Made by a program: the position numbers and the translations under genes. Positions 36,177 through 46,951 of a DNA stretch of 64,000 nt are shown here, one piece after another (the first letter of the stretch is position 1; each line of letters begins with the position of its first letter). The notes under the pieces were generated by a model, which saw only the letters and a list, made by a program, of their open reading frames with translations, was not told the DNA's origin and made no database searches. This stretch comes from Rhodobacter sp. SGA-6-6 (GTDB lineage: Bacteria > Pseudomonadota > Alphaproteobacteria > Rhodobacterales > Rhodobacteraceae). The DNA is taken from contig NZ_JAAKGP010000008.1 in the NCBI RefSeq assembly GCF_011043545.1, positions 1 to 64,000 of the forward strand, in the 5' to 3' direction.

Positions 36177-36829
36177 CCGCGCTTCTGATCCGCGACCTGC
36201 GGCTGGCGGTCCGCGCCGGCGGCGGCTTCGGCCTCGGCCTCGCCTTCTTCCTGCTGGTGGCGGTGCTGGTGCCGCTCGGCGTCGGGCCGGAGGGAGGAAC
36301 CTTGGGCAAGATCGCCCCCGGCATCCTCTGGGTCGGGGCGCTGCTCTCCTGCCTCCTCTCGCTCGACCGCATCTTCGCTCTGGATTTCGAGGACGGCTCG
36401 CTGGACCTGCTGGCGACCTCGCCCCTGCCGATGGAGGGGGCGGTGGCGGTGAAGGCCCTGGCGCACTGGCTGGTGACCGGCCTGCCGCTGACGCTGGCCG
36501 CGCCGGTCCTGGGCGTCCTGCTCTACCTGCCCGCCAGCGGCTACGGCTGGCTGGTGGTCTCGCTGCTGATCGGCACCCCGGCGCTGTCGGTGATCGGCGC
36601 CTTCGGCGCGGCGCTGACCGTGGGGGTCAAGCGCGGCGGGCTCCTGCTCAGCCTGCTGGTGCTGCCGCTCTACGTGCCGACGCTGATCTTCGGCGCCGAG
36701 GTGGTGAAGCGCGGCGCGGCGGGGATGGAGATCGCCACGCCGCTGGCGCTTTTGGCGGCGATCACCGCCGGGGCGGCGGCGCTCTTGCCCTTCGCCTCGG
36801 CTGCGGCAATCCGCGTCAACCTGCGCTAG
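36173..36829 (+). CDS. ccmB: Heme exporter membrane protein CcmB
   Basis: CcmB (218 aa) is the six-helix membrane partner of CcmA. Typical blocks are [35 protein letters not shown] and [21 protein letters not shown], with a basic [19 protein letters not shown] segment. The GTG start at 36173 shares the ccmA stop (GTGA), indicating translational coupling. Confidence 0.93.
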   Translation: MTALLIRDLRLAVRAGGGFGLGLAFFLLVAVLVPLGVGPEGGTLGKIAPGILWVGALLSCLLSLDRIFALDFEDGSLDLLATSPLPMEGAVAVKALAHWLVTGLPLTLAAPVLGVLLYLPASGYGWLVVSLLIGTPALSVIGAFGAALTVGVKRGGLLLSLLVLPLYVPTLIFGAEVVKRGAAGMEIATPLALLAAITAGAAALLPFASAAAIRVNLR

Positions 36830-36883
36830 AGCGATACGTGATAGTGACTTGAGCCGACGCGCCCGGGGATTTAACCAAGCACC

Positions 36884-37612
36884 ATGTCGATCTGGGAATA
36901 TGCCAATCCGAAGAAGTTCATGGCCCTGTCGGGCCGGGTCCTGCCCTGGGTGGCGGGGCTGGCGGCGCTGACGCTGGCGGCCGGGCTGGTCTGGGGGTTC
37001 TTCCTGACGCCCGACGACTACAAGCAGGGCTCCACCGTCAAGATCATCTACATCCATGTCCCCGCGGCCTCGGCGGCGATCAACGCCTGGGCGGTGATGC
37101 TGATCGCCTCGCTGGTCTGGATCGTCCGCCGCCACCATGTCTCGGCGCTGGTCGCCAAGGCGGCGGCGCCGGTGGGGCTGACCTTCACCCTGATCGCGCT
37201 GGTGACCGGGGCCTTCTGGGGCCAGCCGATGTGGGGCACCTGGTGGGCCTGGGACCCGCGGCTGACCAATTTCCTGATCTTCGCGCTCTTTTACCTCGGC
37301 TATATCGCGCTGTGGGAGGCGGTGGAGAACCCCGACACCGCCGCCGACCTGACCGGCGTGCTCTGCATCGTCGGCTCGGTCTTCGCGCTGCTTTCCCGCT
37401 ATGCGGTGCTGTTCTGGAACCAGGGCTTGCACCAGGGTGCCAGCCTGTCGATGGACGCGCAGGAGAACGTCTCGGACGTCTACTGGATCCCGCTGGTGAT
37501 CTGCATCGCCGGGTTCGAGCTTCTGTTCCTGGCGCTGGTGCTGGTGCGGGCGCGGACCGAGATCCGCACGCGGCGGGCGCAGGCGCTGATGGCGCGGGAG
37601 AGGCTGGCATGA
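36884..37612 (+). CDS. ccmC: Heme transporter/handling protein CcmC
   Basis: CcmC (242 aa) brings heme to CcmE. It has six membrane helices, the tryptophan-rich WGQPMWGTWWAWDPRLT motif that binds heme, and conserved His residues on both sides (IIYIHVPAASA before it and WNQGLHQGASLS after it). The gene starts 54 bases after ccmB, and its stop overlaps the ccmD start. Confidence 0.95.
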   Translation: MSIWEYANPKKFMALSGRVLPWVAGLAALTLAAGLVWGFFLTPDDYKQGSTVKIIYIHVPAASAAINAWAVMLIASLVWIVRRHHVSALVAKAAAPVGLTFTLIALVTGAFWGQPMWGTWWAWDPRLTNFLIFALFYLGYIALWEAVENPDTAADLTGVLCIVGSVFALLSRYAVLFWNQGLHQGASLSMDAQENVSDVYWIPLVICIAGFELLFLALVLVRARTEIRTRRAQALMARERLA

Positions 37613-37770
37613 TGCCCGATCTGGGGAAATACGCCTTCGCGGTGCTGGGGTCCTACGGGGTGACGGCGCTGCTGCTGGCGGGCCTTCTGGTGCTGACGCT
37701 GGTGCAGCGGGCGCGGGCCAAGCGGCTGCTGGCCGAGGCCGAGGCGCGGATGGAGAAGGCCGATGGCTAG
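37609..37770 (+). CDS. ccmD: Heme exporter protein CcmD
   Basis: CcmD is a 53-aa single-helix protein that holds CcmABC and CcmE together. It shows a short start (PDLGKYAFAVLGSYGVT), one helix (ALLLAGLLVLTLV) and a basic cytoplasmic tail (QRARAKRLLAEAEARMEKA), the exact family pattern. It overlaps ccmC by 4 bases and ccmG by 8 bases. Confidence 0.9.
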   Translation: MMPDLGKYAFAVLGSYGVTALLLAGLLVLTLVQRARAKRLLAEAEARMEKADG

Positions 37771-38293
37771 ATGGGCAATGGCGGTGCCGCCGGTGATCTT
37801 CGCCGGGCTGGCGGCGATGTTCTGGCTGGGCATGGACGGGCGCAACCCGCAGGACCTGCCCTCGACCTTCATCGGCAAGCCGGCGCCGGCGGTGCCGCCG
37901 ACCGGCCTGCCCGGAGTGGCGCAGCTGACCGACGCCGACCTGCGCACGGGCGAGGTGACGGTGGTCAATTTCTGGGCCAGCTGGTGCCCGCCCTGCCGGG
38001 CCGAGCATCCGGTGCTGACCGAGATGGCCGGGCGTGGCATCCGCGTTGCCGGCATCGACATGATGGACGCCGAGAAGGACGCGCTGGCCTATCTTTCGCG
38101 CGAGGGCAATCCGTTCTTCGCGCTCGCCACCGATCCGCAGGGCCGCAACCGGGTGGAATGGGGTGTGACCAACCCGCCGGAGACCTTCATCATCGGCGGC
38201 GACGGCACGGTGCTGTTCAAGTTCGTCGGCCCGCTGGTGGGCACGGACTACGAGACCCGCTTCAAGCCGGCGCTGGAAGAGGCGCTGAAGTGA
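37763..38293 (+). CDS. ccmG: Thiol:disulfide interchange protein CcmG/DsbE
   Basis: This 176-aa membrane-anchored thioredoxin reduces the apocytochrome c heme-binding cysteines in the periplasm. After one N-terminal helix (VPPVIFAGLAAMFWLGM), it has FIGKPAPAVP, the active site WASWCPPCRAEHP and GVTNPPETFIIGGDGTVLFKFVGPL. It starts 8 bases inside ccmD. ccmH and ccmF do not follow, and ccmE is not in the window. Confidence 0.94.
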   Translation: MARWAMAVPPVIFAGLAAMFWLGMDGRNPQDLPSTFIGKPAPAVPPTGLPGVAQLTDADLRTGEVTVVNFWASWCPPCRAEHPVLTEMAGRGIRVAGIDMMDAEKDALAYLSREGNPFFALATDPQGRNRVEWGVTNPPETFIIGGDGTVLFKFVGPLVGTDYETRFKPALEEALK

Positions 38294-38706
38294 GGGCGGC
38301 GCTGGTCCTGACGCTCTGCGCCGGGGCGGCAGGGGCTGAGGGGCGGCCCGATCCATCCTTCTTCACCGGGATCTATGAGCGGGTCGGCCGCGACGGCACC
38401 GATCCGCCCGGGCTGCTGGACGACCTTCTGCGCATCCAGCCGACGGTGCAGGGCTGGGGGCTGCTGGTCACCCGCTGCGACGGGCCGGGCGAGTTGAGCT
38501 GGCCGCTGGAACTGCGGCCGAGCAGCTATGACGAAGTGCCGAACATCCTGGTGGCCGGGGGCGGTCCTCCCGATCTCTGGTGCCAGTATTTCACCGACCA
38601 CAGCAACTATCCGATCCTGACCTGCGAGGCGGCGAGCGGCGCGCGCTTCACCCTCTGGGCGGTGACGGACGACCGGGCGGCGGATTGCGGCGCGGGTTTG
38701 CCCTGA
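38290..38706 (+). CDS. Small secreted protein downstream of ccmG
   Basis: This 138-aa protein begins with a short signal peptide (RAALVLTLCAGAAGAEG). The mature part has four cysteines (TRCDG, LWCQYF, LTCEA, DCGAGL), which may form disulfides. No family is recognised. Its GTG start overlaps the ccmG stop by 4 bases, so it is made with the ccm genes and may be a periplasmic protein that relies on the same thiol chemistry. That link is inference. Confidence 0.65.
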   Translation: MRAALVLTLCAGAAGAEGRPDPSFFTGIYERVGRDGTDPPGLLDDLLRIQPTVQGWGLLVTRCDGPGELSWPLELRPSSYDEVPNILVAGGGPPDLWCQYFTDHSNYPILTCEAASGARFTLWAVTDDRAADCGAGLP

Positions 38707-38710
38707 GCCG

Positions 38711-38778
38711 CCGATTTCTTCGCAGAAATCGGGCCGGAGCCTTCGAAGGCTCCGTCGCGGAATTCGCGCGAATTCCGC
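38711..38778. repeat. Cluster of three palindromes
   Basis: Three palindromes follow one another after the stop of the ccm run. They are CGATTTCTTCGCAGAAATCG, GGAGCCTTCGAAGGCTCC (38736-38753) and GCGGAATTCGCGCGAATTCC extended at 38757-38778. They mark the 3' end of the long plus-strand unit. Confidence 0.7.
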
Positions 38779-38837
38779 TGCCCTGCCTCCCGCTCTGCTT
38801 GTCCGGCCGGGGCCATGCGCTCCTTCCGCAGCGGATT

Positions 38838-38859
38838 GGCGGGGTGAACCCCGCCCTAC
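38838..38859 (-). terminator. GGCGGGG-type hairpin at the end of the small ORF
   Basis: GGCGGGGTGAACCCCGCC followed by CTAC overlaps the stop of the small minus-strand reading frame at 38856. The same hairpin recurs at gene ends elsewhere. Confidence 0.45.
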
Positions 38860-38984
38860 ATCCCCGCCAGCACCGCAATCGCCAGCGTGGCGAGCATCAG
38901 CTCTCCCCAGGGCAGCGAGGGCAGGGGGCGGGGCGCGGCGTCGATCCGGCTTTGCGGCAGGAGAGGGGGCAGGCGGGGGTCCAT
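38856..38984 (-). CDS. Possible 42-aa membrane peptide
   Basis: A short reading frame encodes a Pro-rich start (MDPRLPPLLPQ), a basic middle and a hydrophobic end (PWGELMLATLAIAVLAGM). GGAAAGG lies 9 bases before the ATG. Its stop falls in a hairpin that recurs at gene ends. It lies in the otherwise gene-free 372-base stretch 38707-39078. No family is recognised and it could be chance. Confidence 0.3.
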   Translation of the reverse strand: MDPRLPPLLPQSRIDAAPRPLPSLPWGELMLATLAIAVLAGM

Positions 38985-39078
38985 GGCAGCGGCCTTTCCG
39001 GTTGGTCCGGGGCCAGCATGGCAGGCTTTCCTGAACGGGAACTTAACAAGAACAAATGGCGCTGCCCACCGCTCCGTT

Positions 39079-39396
39079 TCAGTCCGCGATCCGCAATGCG
39101 CTGTATTCGCCGGCCAATTGCGCCCGCCGGGCCGCGAGGTCGCCGCTTATCATTCCCGGAATGAGGAAGAGATCGACCAGCAGCCAGATGCCCCAGAAGA
39201 CCAGCGGCACCAGTAGGAAGATACCCGTCAGGAGCAGTAGGATCTGGATGACCGCGGTTCCGGGTCGCCCCAGATAGAATCGATGCGCGCCTAATCCGCC
39301 TAGGAAAAACCAGAGCAGATAGGCCACCCCAGTGGATTTGCGCTCATTGGCCAAGCGCGCCTCGATCAGCATGTGCTGCTGGGTGTTCAGTGTCAT
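39079..39396 (-). CDS. TM2-domain membrane protein
   Basis: This 105-aa protein has a soluble start (LNTQQHMLIEARLANERKS) and then the TM2 domain: AYLLWFFLGGLGAHRFYLGRP, followed by a second hydrophobic helix pair ending in GIWLLVDLFLIPGMI. TM2 proteins are small two-helix membrane proteins of unknown role. The ATG at 39396 was chosen over an earlier GTG because a GAGGG ribosome binding site precedes it. Codon GC is visibly lower than in the neighbours. Confidence 0.85.
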   Translation of the reverse strand: MTLNTQQHMLIEARLANERKSTGVAYLLWFFLGGLGAHRFYLGRPGTAVIQILLLLTGIFLLVPLVFWGIWLLVDLFLIPGMISGDLAARRAQLAGEYSALRIAD

Positions 39397-39532
39397 CGCA
39401 TCCCTCGTTCCGATGTTCACGGGACGGTAACAGGTCCATGAACAGTTTCAACCCCGAGGGGAGGGGGGGCGAGGCTGCGACATTTTCGCCTGCCGGCAAG
39501 GAGGGCCGGCTCGGCCCCCCTTCGTGTTGCGC

Positions 39533-42286
<2,754 letters not shown>

Positions 42287-42377
42287 GCTGCGGGCCTCCT
42301 TCACTGGCTGGCGTGCCTTGCGCCCCACATGCCCGCAAGGGGGCTGCGACGCAAGGGAATCATTGGGCTCGGGCGTG

Positions 42378-42396
42378 ATTGTATGCAATTGTATGC
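42378..42396 (-). promoter_or_regulatory. Tandem ATTGTATGC repeat upstream of acnA
   Basis: ATTGTATGC occurs twice with a 10-base period (42378-42386 and 42388-42396), in AT-rich sequence about 90 bases before the acnA start. On the minus strand it contains two TACAAT boxes, so it could be the acnA promoter, a regulator site, or both. Confidence 0.4.
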
Positions 42397-42427
42397 CGAA
42401 GCGCCAGAGCCTTCGCACGGCTCCTCC

Positions 42428-42482
42428 GGCGCCTTCGGCTTGTCGTCGCGGACCCTCGTCCCGAGGAGAAGCCGGAGGCGCC
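42428..42482. repeat. Inverted repeat between acnA and the DUF1223 gene
   Basis: GGCGCCTTCGGCTT (42428-42441) pairs with AAGCCGGAGGCGCC (42469-42482) with one mismatch, around a 27-base loop. It lies in the divergent 319-base region, where no gene is seen. Confidence 0.45.
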
Positions 42483-42539
42483 GACGAGGACAGGATGGAG
42501 CCGAAACGCCATATGTGACGGACAATCGCAATTCCTTGA

Positions 42540-42569
42540 TTGGCACCTGCCCGGCGGCTTGCCTATAAC
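42540..42569 (+). promoter_or_regulatory. Promoter of the DUF1223 gene
   Basis: TTGGCA, 18 bases, then TATAAC is close to sigma-70 consensus, 37 bases before the ATG, with CAGG next to the start. Confidence 0.55.
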
Positions 42570-42605
42570 CCCGGGGCAGGGGATCACCAGGACCGGAACG
42601 ACAGG

Positions 42606-43301
42606 ATGCGACAATTGGTCGGCGCCGCTTGCGGCCTCTGGGCGGCACTCGTCCCGCCCGTTCTGGCCGAACCCGTGGTGGTGGTGGAACTTTTCACCTC
42701 GCAGGGCTGTTCCTCCTGCCCGCCGGCGGACGAATTCCTGGAGGCGCTGGTCAAGGACCCGCGGGTGATCCCGCTGTCGCTGCATGTCGACTACTGGGAC
42801 TACATCGGCTGGGAGGACAGCTTCGCCGATCCGAAGTTTACCGAGCGGCAGAAGGCCTATGCCCGCGCCATCGGCTCGCGGATGATCTACACGCCGCAGA
42901 TGATCGTCGACGGCGAGGACCGGGTCGAGGGCTATGCCCCCGAGGAGCTGGCGGTGCATCTCGGCGACCATCTGGCGCAGCCGGCCCGGGTGACGCTGAC
43001 GGTGGAGCGCCGCGGCGATCTGCTGGTGATCCGCGCCGACGCCGACCCGCCGCTGACCGCGCCGGTGCGGGTGCAGCTGGTGCGCTACCGGCCCGAGGAG
43101 ACGGTGGAGATCCAGCGCGGCGAGAATGCCGGCAAGGTCATCACCTACCGCAACATCGTCACCAGCTGGGACAATCTGGGCGACTGGCCGGGCAATGCGC
43201 CGCTGGAACTCTCGGCCCCGGTGCAGGGCGCCGAGCCGGCGGTGGTGATCGTGCAGGAGGAAGGCCCGGCCTCGATCCTGGCGGCGGCAAGGGCGGAATA
43301 G
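42606..43301 (+). CDS. DUF1223 secreted thioredoxin-like protein
   Basis: This 231-aa protein has a signal peptide (RQLVGAACGLWAALVPPVLA). The DUF1223 domain starts with VVVVELFTSQGCSSCPPADE, in which CSSC is a thioredoxin-like pair. LSLHVDYWDYIGWEDSFAD and IYTPQMIVDGEDRVEGY follow, and the C-terminus is a beta domain. Family members are periplasmic, with a presumed redox role that has not been shown. It runs divergently from acnA. Confidence 0.88.
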   Translation: MRQLVGAACGLWAALVPPVLAEPVVVVELFTSQGCSSCPPADEFLEALVKDPRVIPLSLHVDYWDYIGWEDSFADPKFTERQKAYARAIGSRMIYTPQMIVDGEDRVEGYAPEELAVHLGDHLAQPARVTLTVERRGDLLVIRADADPPLTAPVRVQLVRYRPEETVEIQRGENAGKVITYRNIVTSWDNLGDWPGNAPLELSAPVQGAEPAVVIVQEEGPASILAAARAE

Positions 43302-43325
43302 GCCGCGACCATTCCCCGGCTTCCT

Positions 43326-43535
43326 TGGCGAAGGCCATCGCCTTCGCCACAGTGCAACGCTTCCCCTTGTCCCGGCCGGGACCACAAGTCCCGGCCAGCG
43401 CCCGCCCCGCCCTCGGCGGGCGCTTCTCGCCCGCCGGGTCGGGCGCTGGCCTCCCGGGGTTATGCGCTGCCATCGTCTCCGGGTGAACCGTCGCGCACGG
43501 GCGGGGCGAGGCAGTGCCTCGCCTGTTCCCGCCCG
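43326..43535 (+). repeat. Dispersed multi-hairpin repeat, copy E
   Basis: Plus-orientation copy between the DUF1223 gene and the convergent LpxL-type gene. It is followed by a pair of inverted GGCGGGG hairpins. Confidence 0.85.
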
Positions 43536-43551
43536 CGGACGGCGGGGGGGC

Positions 43552-43613
43552 GGCGGGGTGAAACCCCGCCCTACGATGTCGGGTCATCCCGTAGGGCGGG
43601 GTTTCACCCCGCC
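43552..43613. terminator. Paired inverted GGCGGGG hairpins, convergent gene end
   Basis: GGCGGGGTGAAACCCCGCC plus CTAC (43552-43574) faces its exact inverse, GTAG plus GGCGGGGTTTCACCCCGCC (43591-43613), around 16 bases. Each arm is itself a hairpin, and the pair can form a 23-bp stem. It lies between two convergent genes and could stop transcription from both sides. Confidence 0.55.
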
Positions 43614-43625
43614 GCCCCAGCCGCC

Positions 43626-44534
43626 CTAATCGTCCTTCGGCAGGGCCTCCAGCCGCTGCCCGCCCTTCCAGCGGCGGTGGATCCAGAACCACTGGTCCAG
43701 GTGCTGCCGCACCAGCGCCTCCAGGCTGTCGTTCAGGGCCTGGGTCATCGCCTCCGGCGGGCCCGGAGGGATCGGCTCCTCCACCAGGATGGTGAAGGAC
43801 AGCCCGTCCGGCCCGCGGATGCCGTAGATCGGGACCAGCAAGGCGTCGTATTTCAGCGCCAGCTCCGCCGCCGACAGCGCGGTCAGCGCGGTCTTGCCGA
43901 AGAAGCGCAGCGGCGCGCCGTGGCCCATGTTCTGGTCGATCACCATCCCCAGCATCCCGCCGCTGCGCAGGTGGCGCACCATCTCGGCCAGCCCCTTCTT
44001 GCCGCGCGGGAACAGCGGCCGGCCGATCGAGCCGATGGCGCGCTCGTAATGGGCGTTGAAGAACGGGTTCGCCATCGGCATGTAAAGCGCGCCGACCCGG
44101 TAGCCCCTGGCGATCAGCGCCGCCCGGCTGGCGTCGTAATTGCCGAAATGCCCGGTCACCAGGATCACCGGCCGGCCCGCCGCATGGGCGGCCTCCAGCG
44201 CCGTCACGCCCTTGCCGGTCAGCGGATGGCTGACGGCATGGGCGACGAACTCGGCGCCGGAATAGATCTCGATCACGGTGCGGCCGACGTTGTCGGCCAC
44301 GTTGCGCACGATCCGCTCGACCTCCGCCTTCGGCAGGTCGGGCAGCACATGGGCGAGGTTGTCGCGGATGCGCCTGCGGTAGCCCGCCACCGGCGCGACC
44401 ACATGGGAGACCGCCCAACCGCAAAGCGGCACCCGCCAGCGGTAGGGCAGCAGCATCAGCCCGCCGATCAGGCCGCGCAGGAAGCGGTCCTGAAGCCAGT
44501 GGCGGAGGTCGAAGGGCGGTGTCTCGTCAGCCAT
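43626..44534 (-). CDS. LpxL/HtrB-family lipid A acyltransferase
   Basis: This 302-aa inner-membrane protein has an N-terminal hydrophobic helix and the acyltransferase HxxxxD motif as GHFGNYDASRAAL (about residue 126). FPRGKKGLAEMVRHLRSGG, IDQNMGHGAPLRFFGK and a C-terminal WFWIHRRWK follow, all typical of late lipid A acyltransferases that add secondary acyl chains. The start overlaps the stop of the upstream DMT permease gene (ATGA), so the two form an operon. Confidence 0.9.
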   Translation of the reverse strand: MADETPPFDLRHWLQDRFLRGLIGGLMLLPYRWRVPLCGWAVSHVVAPVAGYRRRIRDNLAHVLPDLPKAEVERIVRNVADNVGRTVIEIYSGAEFVAHAVSHPLTGKGVTALEAAHAAGRPVILVTGHFGNYDASRAALIARGYRVGALYMPMANPFFNAHYERAIGSIGRPLFPRGKKGLAEMVRHLRSGGMLGMVIDQNMGHGAPLRFFGKTALTALSAAELALKYDALLVPIYGIRGPDGLSFTILVEEPIPPGPPEAMTQALNDSLEALVRQHLDQWFWIHRRWKGGQRLEALPKDD

Positions 44535-45415
44535 CAGGATGCCGCGGCGCGGGCCGAAAGGGTTTCGCGGTGCCAGACATAAAGCCCCGCCCCCACGATC
44601 ACAAGCGCGCCGGCCACCGTCCAGCCGTCGGGCCACTGGCCGAAGAGCACGATCCCCCAGAAGGCGGCGAAGACGATGCCCAGATAGGCGAAGGGGGCGA
44701 CGATCCCGGCCTCGGTGATCGAGAAGCTGCGGATGATGCAGAGCTGCGCCCCGGTGCCGAGGCAGCCGATCAGGGCGAATTTCCACAGATCGGCGGCGGC
44801 GATCGGTTGCCAGACGAAGGGCAGGGCGGCGCCGGCCAGGATCGTGCCGAACAGCGCGGCATAGATCATCGAGCCCCAGACCGGCTCCTGCGCGCCGATC
44901 CGGCGGGTCAAGAGCGCGCTGCCGGCATAGGAGAGCGCGCAGAGAAGCGGCAGCACCGCCCACCAGCTGAAGACGCCGGCGCCCGGCCGGATCACGATCA
45001 GCGCGCCGACCAGAGCGACGGCGACCCCGGCGATGCGGCGTGGCCCCAGCCTTTCGCCCAGGAACAGCGCCGCGCCGAGAGTGATCAGCACCGGGTTGAT
45101 GTCGGTGATCGCGGTGGCCTCGGCCAAGCCGATATGCGGCAGCGACAGGAAGAAGAAGGTGGTCGCCCCGAACTGGAAGGCCGAGCGCCAGAAATGCAGC
45201 AGCGGAAACCGCGTCCGCAGCATCGGCCCCAGCCTGGGCCCGAGGATCAGGAGGACCAGCAGCAACTGCCCGGCAAAGCGCGTCCAGACCACCAGCGGCG
45301 CCGGATAGCGCGCGATCAGCCCCTTGGCGGTGGCGTCCATCGCGGTGAACAGCAGGATCGCCAGGATCATCAGCAGGATGCCGCGGGTCGGGCTGGAAGG
45401 GGGCAGGGCTGTCAT
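44534..45415 (-). CDS. EamA/DMT-superfamily permease
   Basis: This 293-aa inner-membrane protein has ten predicted helices in two EamA repeats. The first half contains PAPLVVWTRFAGQLLLVLLIL and ATTFFFLSLPHIGLAEATAI, and the second contains GSMIYAALFGTILAGAALP and ITEAGIVAPFAYLGIVFAAFWG. Such carriers export metabolites or amino acids; the substrate is not predictable. A partial protein of the same family is encoded at 63696-64000. It is coupled to the downstream lipid A acyltransferase gene. Confidence 0.88.
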   Translation of the reverse strand: MTALPPSSPTRGILLMILAILLFTAMDATAKGLIARYPAPLVVWTRFAGQLLLVLLILGPRLGPMLRTRFPLLHFWRSAFQFGATTFFFLSLPHIGLAEATAITDINPVLITLGAALFLGERLGPRRIAGVAVALVGALIVIRPGAGVFSWWAVLPLLCALSYAGSALLTRRIGAQEPVWGSMIYAALFGTILAGAALPFVWQPIAAADLWKFALIGCLGTGAQLCIIRSFSITEAGIVAPFAYLGIVFAAFWGIVLFGQWPDGWTVAGALVIVGAGLYVWHRETLSARAAAS

Positions 45416-45544
45416 GGCCGCGCGACCCTAGGGGCGGGAAGGGGCGGGGGCAAGGGGGGCAGGTTGACCGGCAGGGGCGAGGGTGCGACCCTTGCGGCAG
45501 GCTTTGGGGGCCCGCCCGCGGCGCCCCGCCGGAAGGGAATGGCG

Positions 45545-46525
45545 ATGAAACGCTGGATAGCCTGGATCCTCGGCCTGATTCAGGCCGCCGCCCTCTCCGC
45601 GCAGGCGGAGCCGCTTTCGACCGGGCAGCACCTGGCCGAAACCTTCCTGCGCGGCAATGTGGAGGAGATCTGGACCGCCTCGACCGCGGAGATGCGCGCG
45701 GCCTTCGGCTCGGTCGATGCCCTGGCGGCGCTGCGCGAAGACCTGGACGGCTTCGGCACGGAAGAGGCGGTGCTGTCCGAAAGCGTGGAGCGGCAGGCGG
45801 GCCATGACGTCTTCACCCGGCGGTCGCGCTGGTCCGGCTCCGCCGCGCCGCTGGAGCTTGTCATCGCGCTGGACGGGGAGGAGCGGATCGCCGGCTTCTT
45901 CATCCGGCCGCAGCCGGTTGCCGCGCCCAGTCCGCATCTGGACTACCGGACCCGGGCCAGGCTGCGCCTGCCGGTCGAGGGCGAGTGGTTCGTCTACTGG
46001 GGCGGGCGCGAGATCGAGGACAATTATCACGCCGCCGATGCCGGGCAGCGCTTCGCCCTCGACCTGCTGGTCCTGCGCGACGGGCAGAGCCATGCCGGCG
46101 ACCCCTCGGCGCTGGACAGCTATCATTGCTGGGGGCGCCCGATCCTCGCCCCGGCGGAGGGCGTGGTGGTGGCGGCCGTCGACGGGCTGCCGGACCAGCC
46201 CATCGGCAGCGCCGACCCGGCAAACCCGGCGGGAAACCATGTGGTGATCGACTTCGGCAACGGCGAATACGGCTTCCTGGCCCATCTGCGGCGGAACAGC
46301 CTGCGCGTCGCCGTGGACGACCGCGTTGCCGCGGGGCAGGAGATCGGAAGCTGCCGCAACAGCGGCAACACCTCAGAGCCGCACCTGCATTTCCATCTGC
46401 AGACCAGCCCCCGGCTCGGCACCGGCGAGGGCCTGCCGGCGCAATTCACCGGCTATCTGGCGAACGGCGTGCCGGTCGAGCGGGGAGAGCCGCGGAAAGG
46501 GGAAACCATCCGCTCCGCCGATTGA
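45545..46525 (+). CDS. Secreted M23/LytM peptidase
   Basis: This 326-aa protein has a signal peptide (KRWIAWILGLIQAAALSAQA), then an NTF2-like or DUF3887-like domain (about residues 25-130: GQHLAETFLRGNVEEIW). The C-terminal M23 domain has NYHAADAGQRFALDLLV with the first zinc His and Asp, APAEGVVVAAVDGL, GNHVVIDFGNGEYGFLAHL and the HLHFHL motif. The zinc ligands appear complete, so it should be an active peptidoglycan or peptide hydrolase in the periplasm. The second of two close ATGs was chosen by ribosome binding site spacing. Confidence 0.88.
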   Translation: MKRWIAWILGLIQAAALSAQAEPLSTGQHLAETFLRGNVEEIWTASTAEMRAAFGSVDALAALREDLDGFGTEEAVLSESVERQAGHDVFTRRSRWSGSAAPLELVIALDGEERIAGFFIRPQPVAAPSPHLDYRTRARLRLPVEGEWFVYWGGREIEDNYHAADAGQRFALDLLVLRDGQSHAGDPSALDSYHCWGRPILAPAEGVVVAAVDGLPDQPIGSADPANPAGNHVVIDFGNGEYGFLAHLRRNSLRVAVDDRVAAGQEIGSCRNSGNTSEPHLHFHLQTSPRLGTGEGLPAQFTGYLANGVPVERGEPRKGETIRSAD

Positions 46526-46951
46526 CGGTTGCGCGCCGCCTCAGGATGGGGGCGTCCGGTGGGCGGCGGTCCCTCTCCGCCTCAGCCCAAGGGAAGCGGT
46601 TCGGCAAGGAGGATTCCGACCCGCGCCACCGCGGTCCGCCCGGCTGCGACGGCTTCACTCCGAGTTGCCGCCTCAGGCCAAGCGTGTCGACCTATGCGAA
46701 GGCGAGGATACCGACCCGCGCCGCCGCCTCGGACCAAAGGGGCGTCATGCGGACTGGAAGTTGACCGGCCCATGAAGGCGAACTCTGTCCCTTCTCCGCT
46801 GTTCCGCGACACCGCAGGCGGCACTCCGGCCGGTCATCGGGGCGGGACGCCCTCACTCCTCCTCGGTCACCTTTGCCAGTCGCCCTTGCACTCCGGTTCC
46901 TCCGCCGCTGCCGCATGTCGCCGCAGCGCGTATTCCAATCGGACCACCCCC
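46526..46951. other. Non-coding stretch with degenerate direct repeats
   Basis: No credible gene is seen in these 426 bases. Related phrases recur about every 90-95 bases. GAGGAT(T/A)CCGACCCGCGCC occurs near 46608 and 46704, and CCGCCTC(A/G)G(G/C/A)CCAA occurs near 46577, 46668 and 46724. Close to fliG, CCCTCACTCCTCCTC occurs near 46849 and again at the fliG stop, as if the gene end had been duplicated. The stretch may be an eroded tandem duplication. Confidence 0.4.

Noticed and set aside
43326-43535. Short proteins encoded in the multi-hairpin repeat (frames reading AFATVQRFPLSRPG and similar)
   Set aside because: The frames are different in each copy, have no ribosome binding site, and the conservation follows stem pairing rather than codons.
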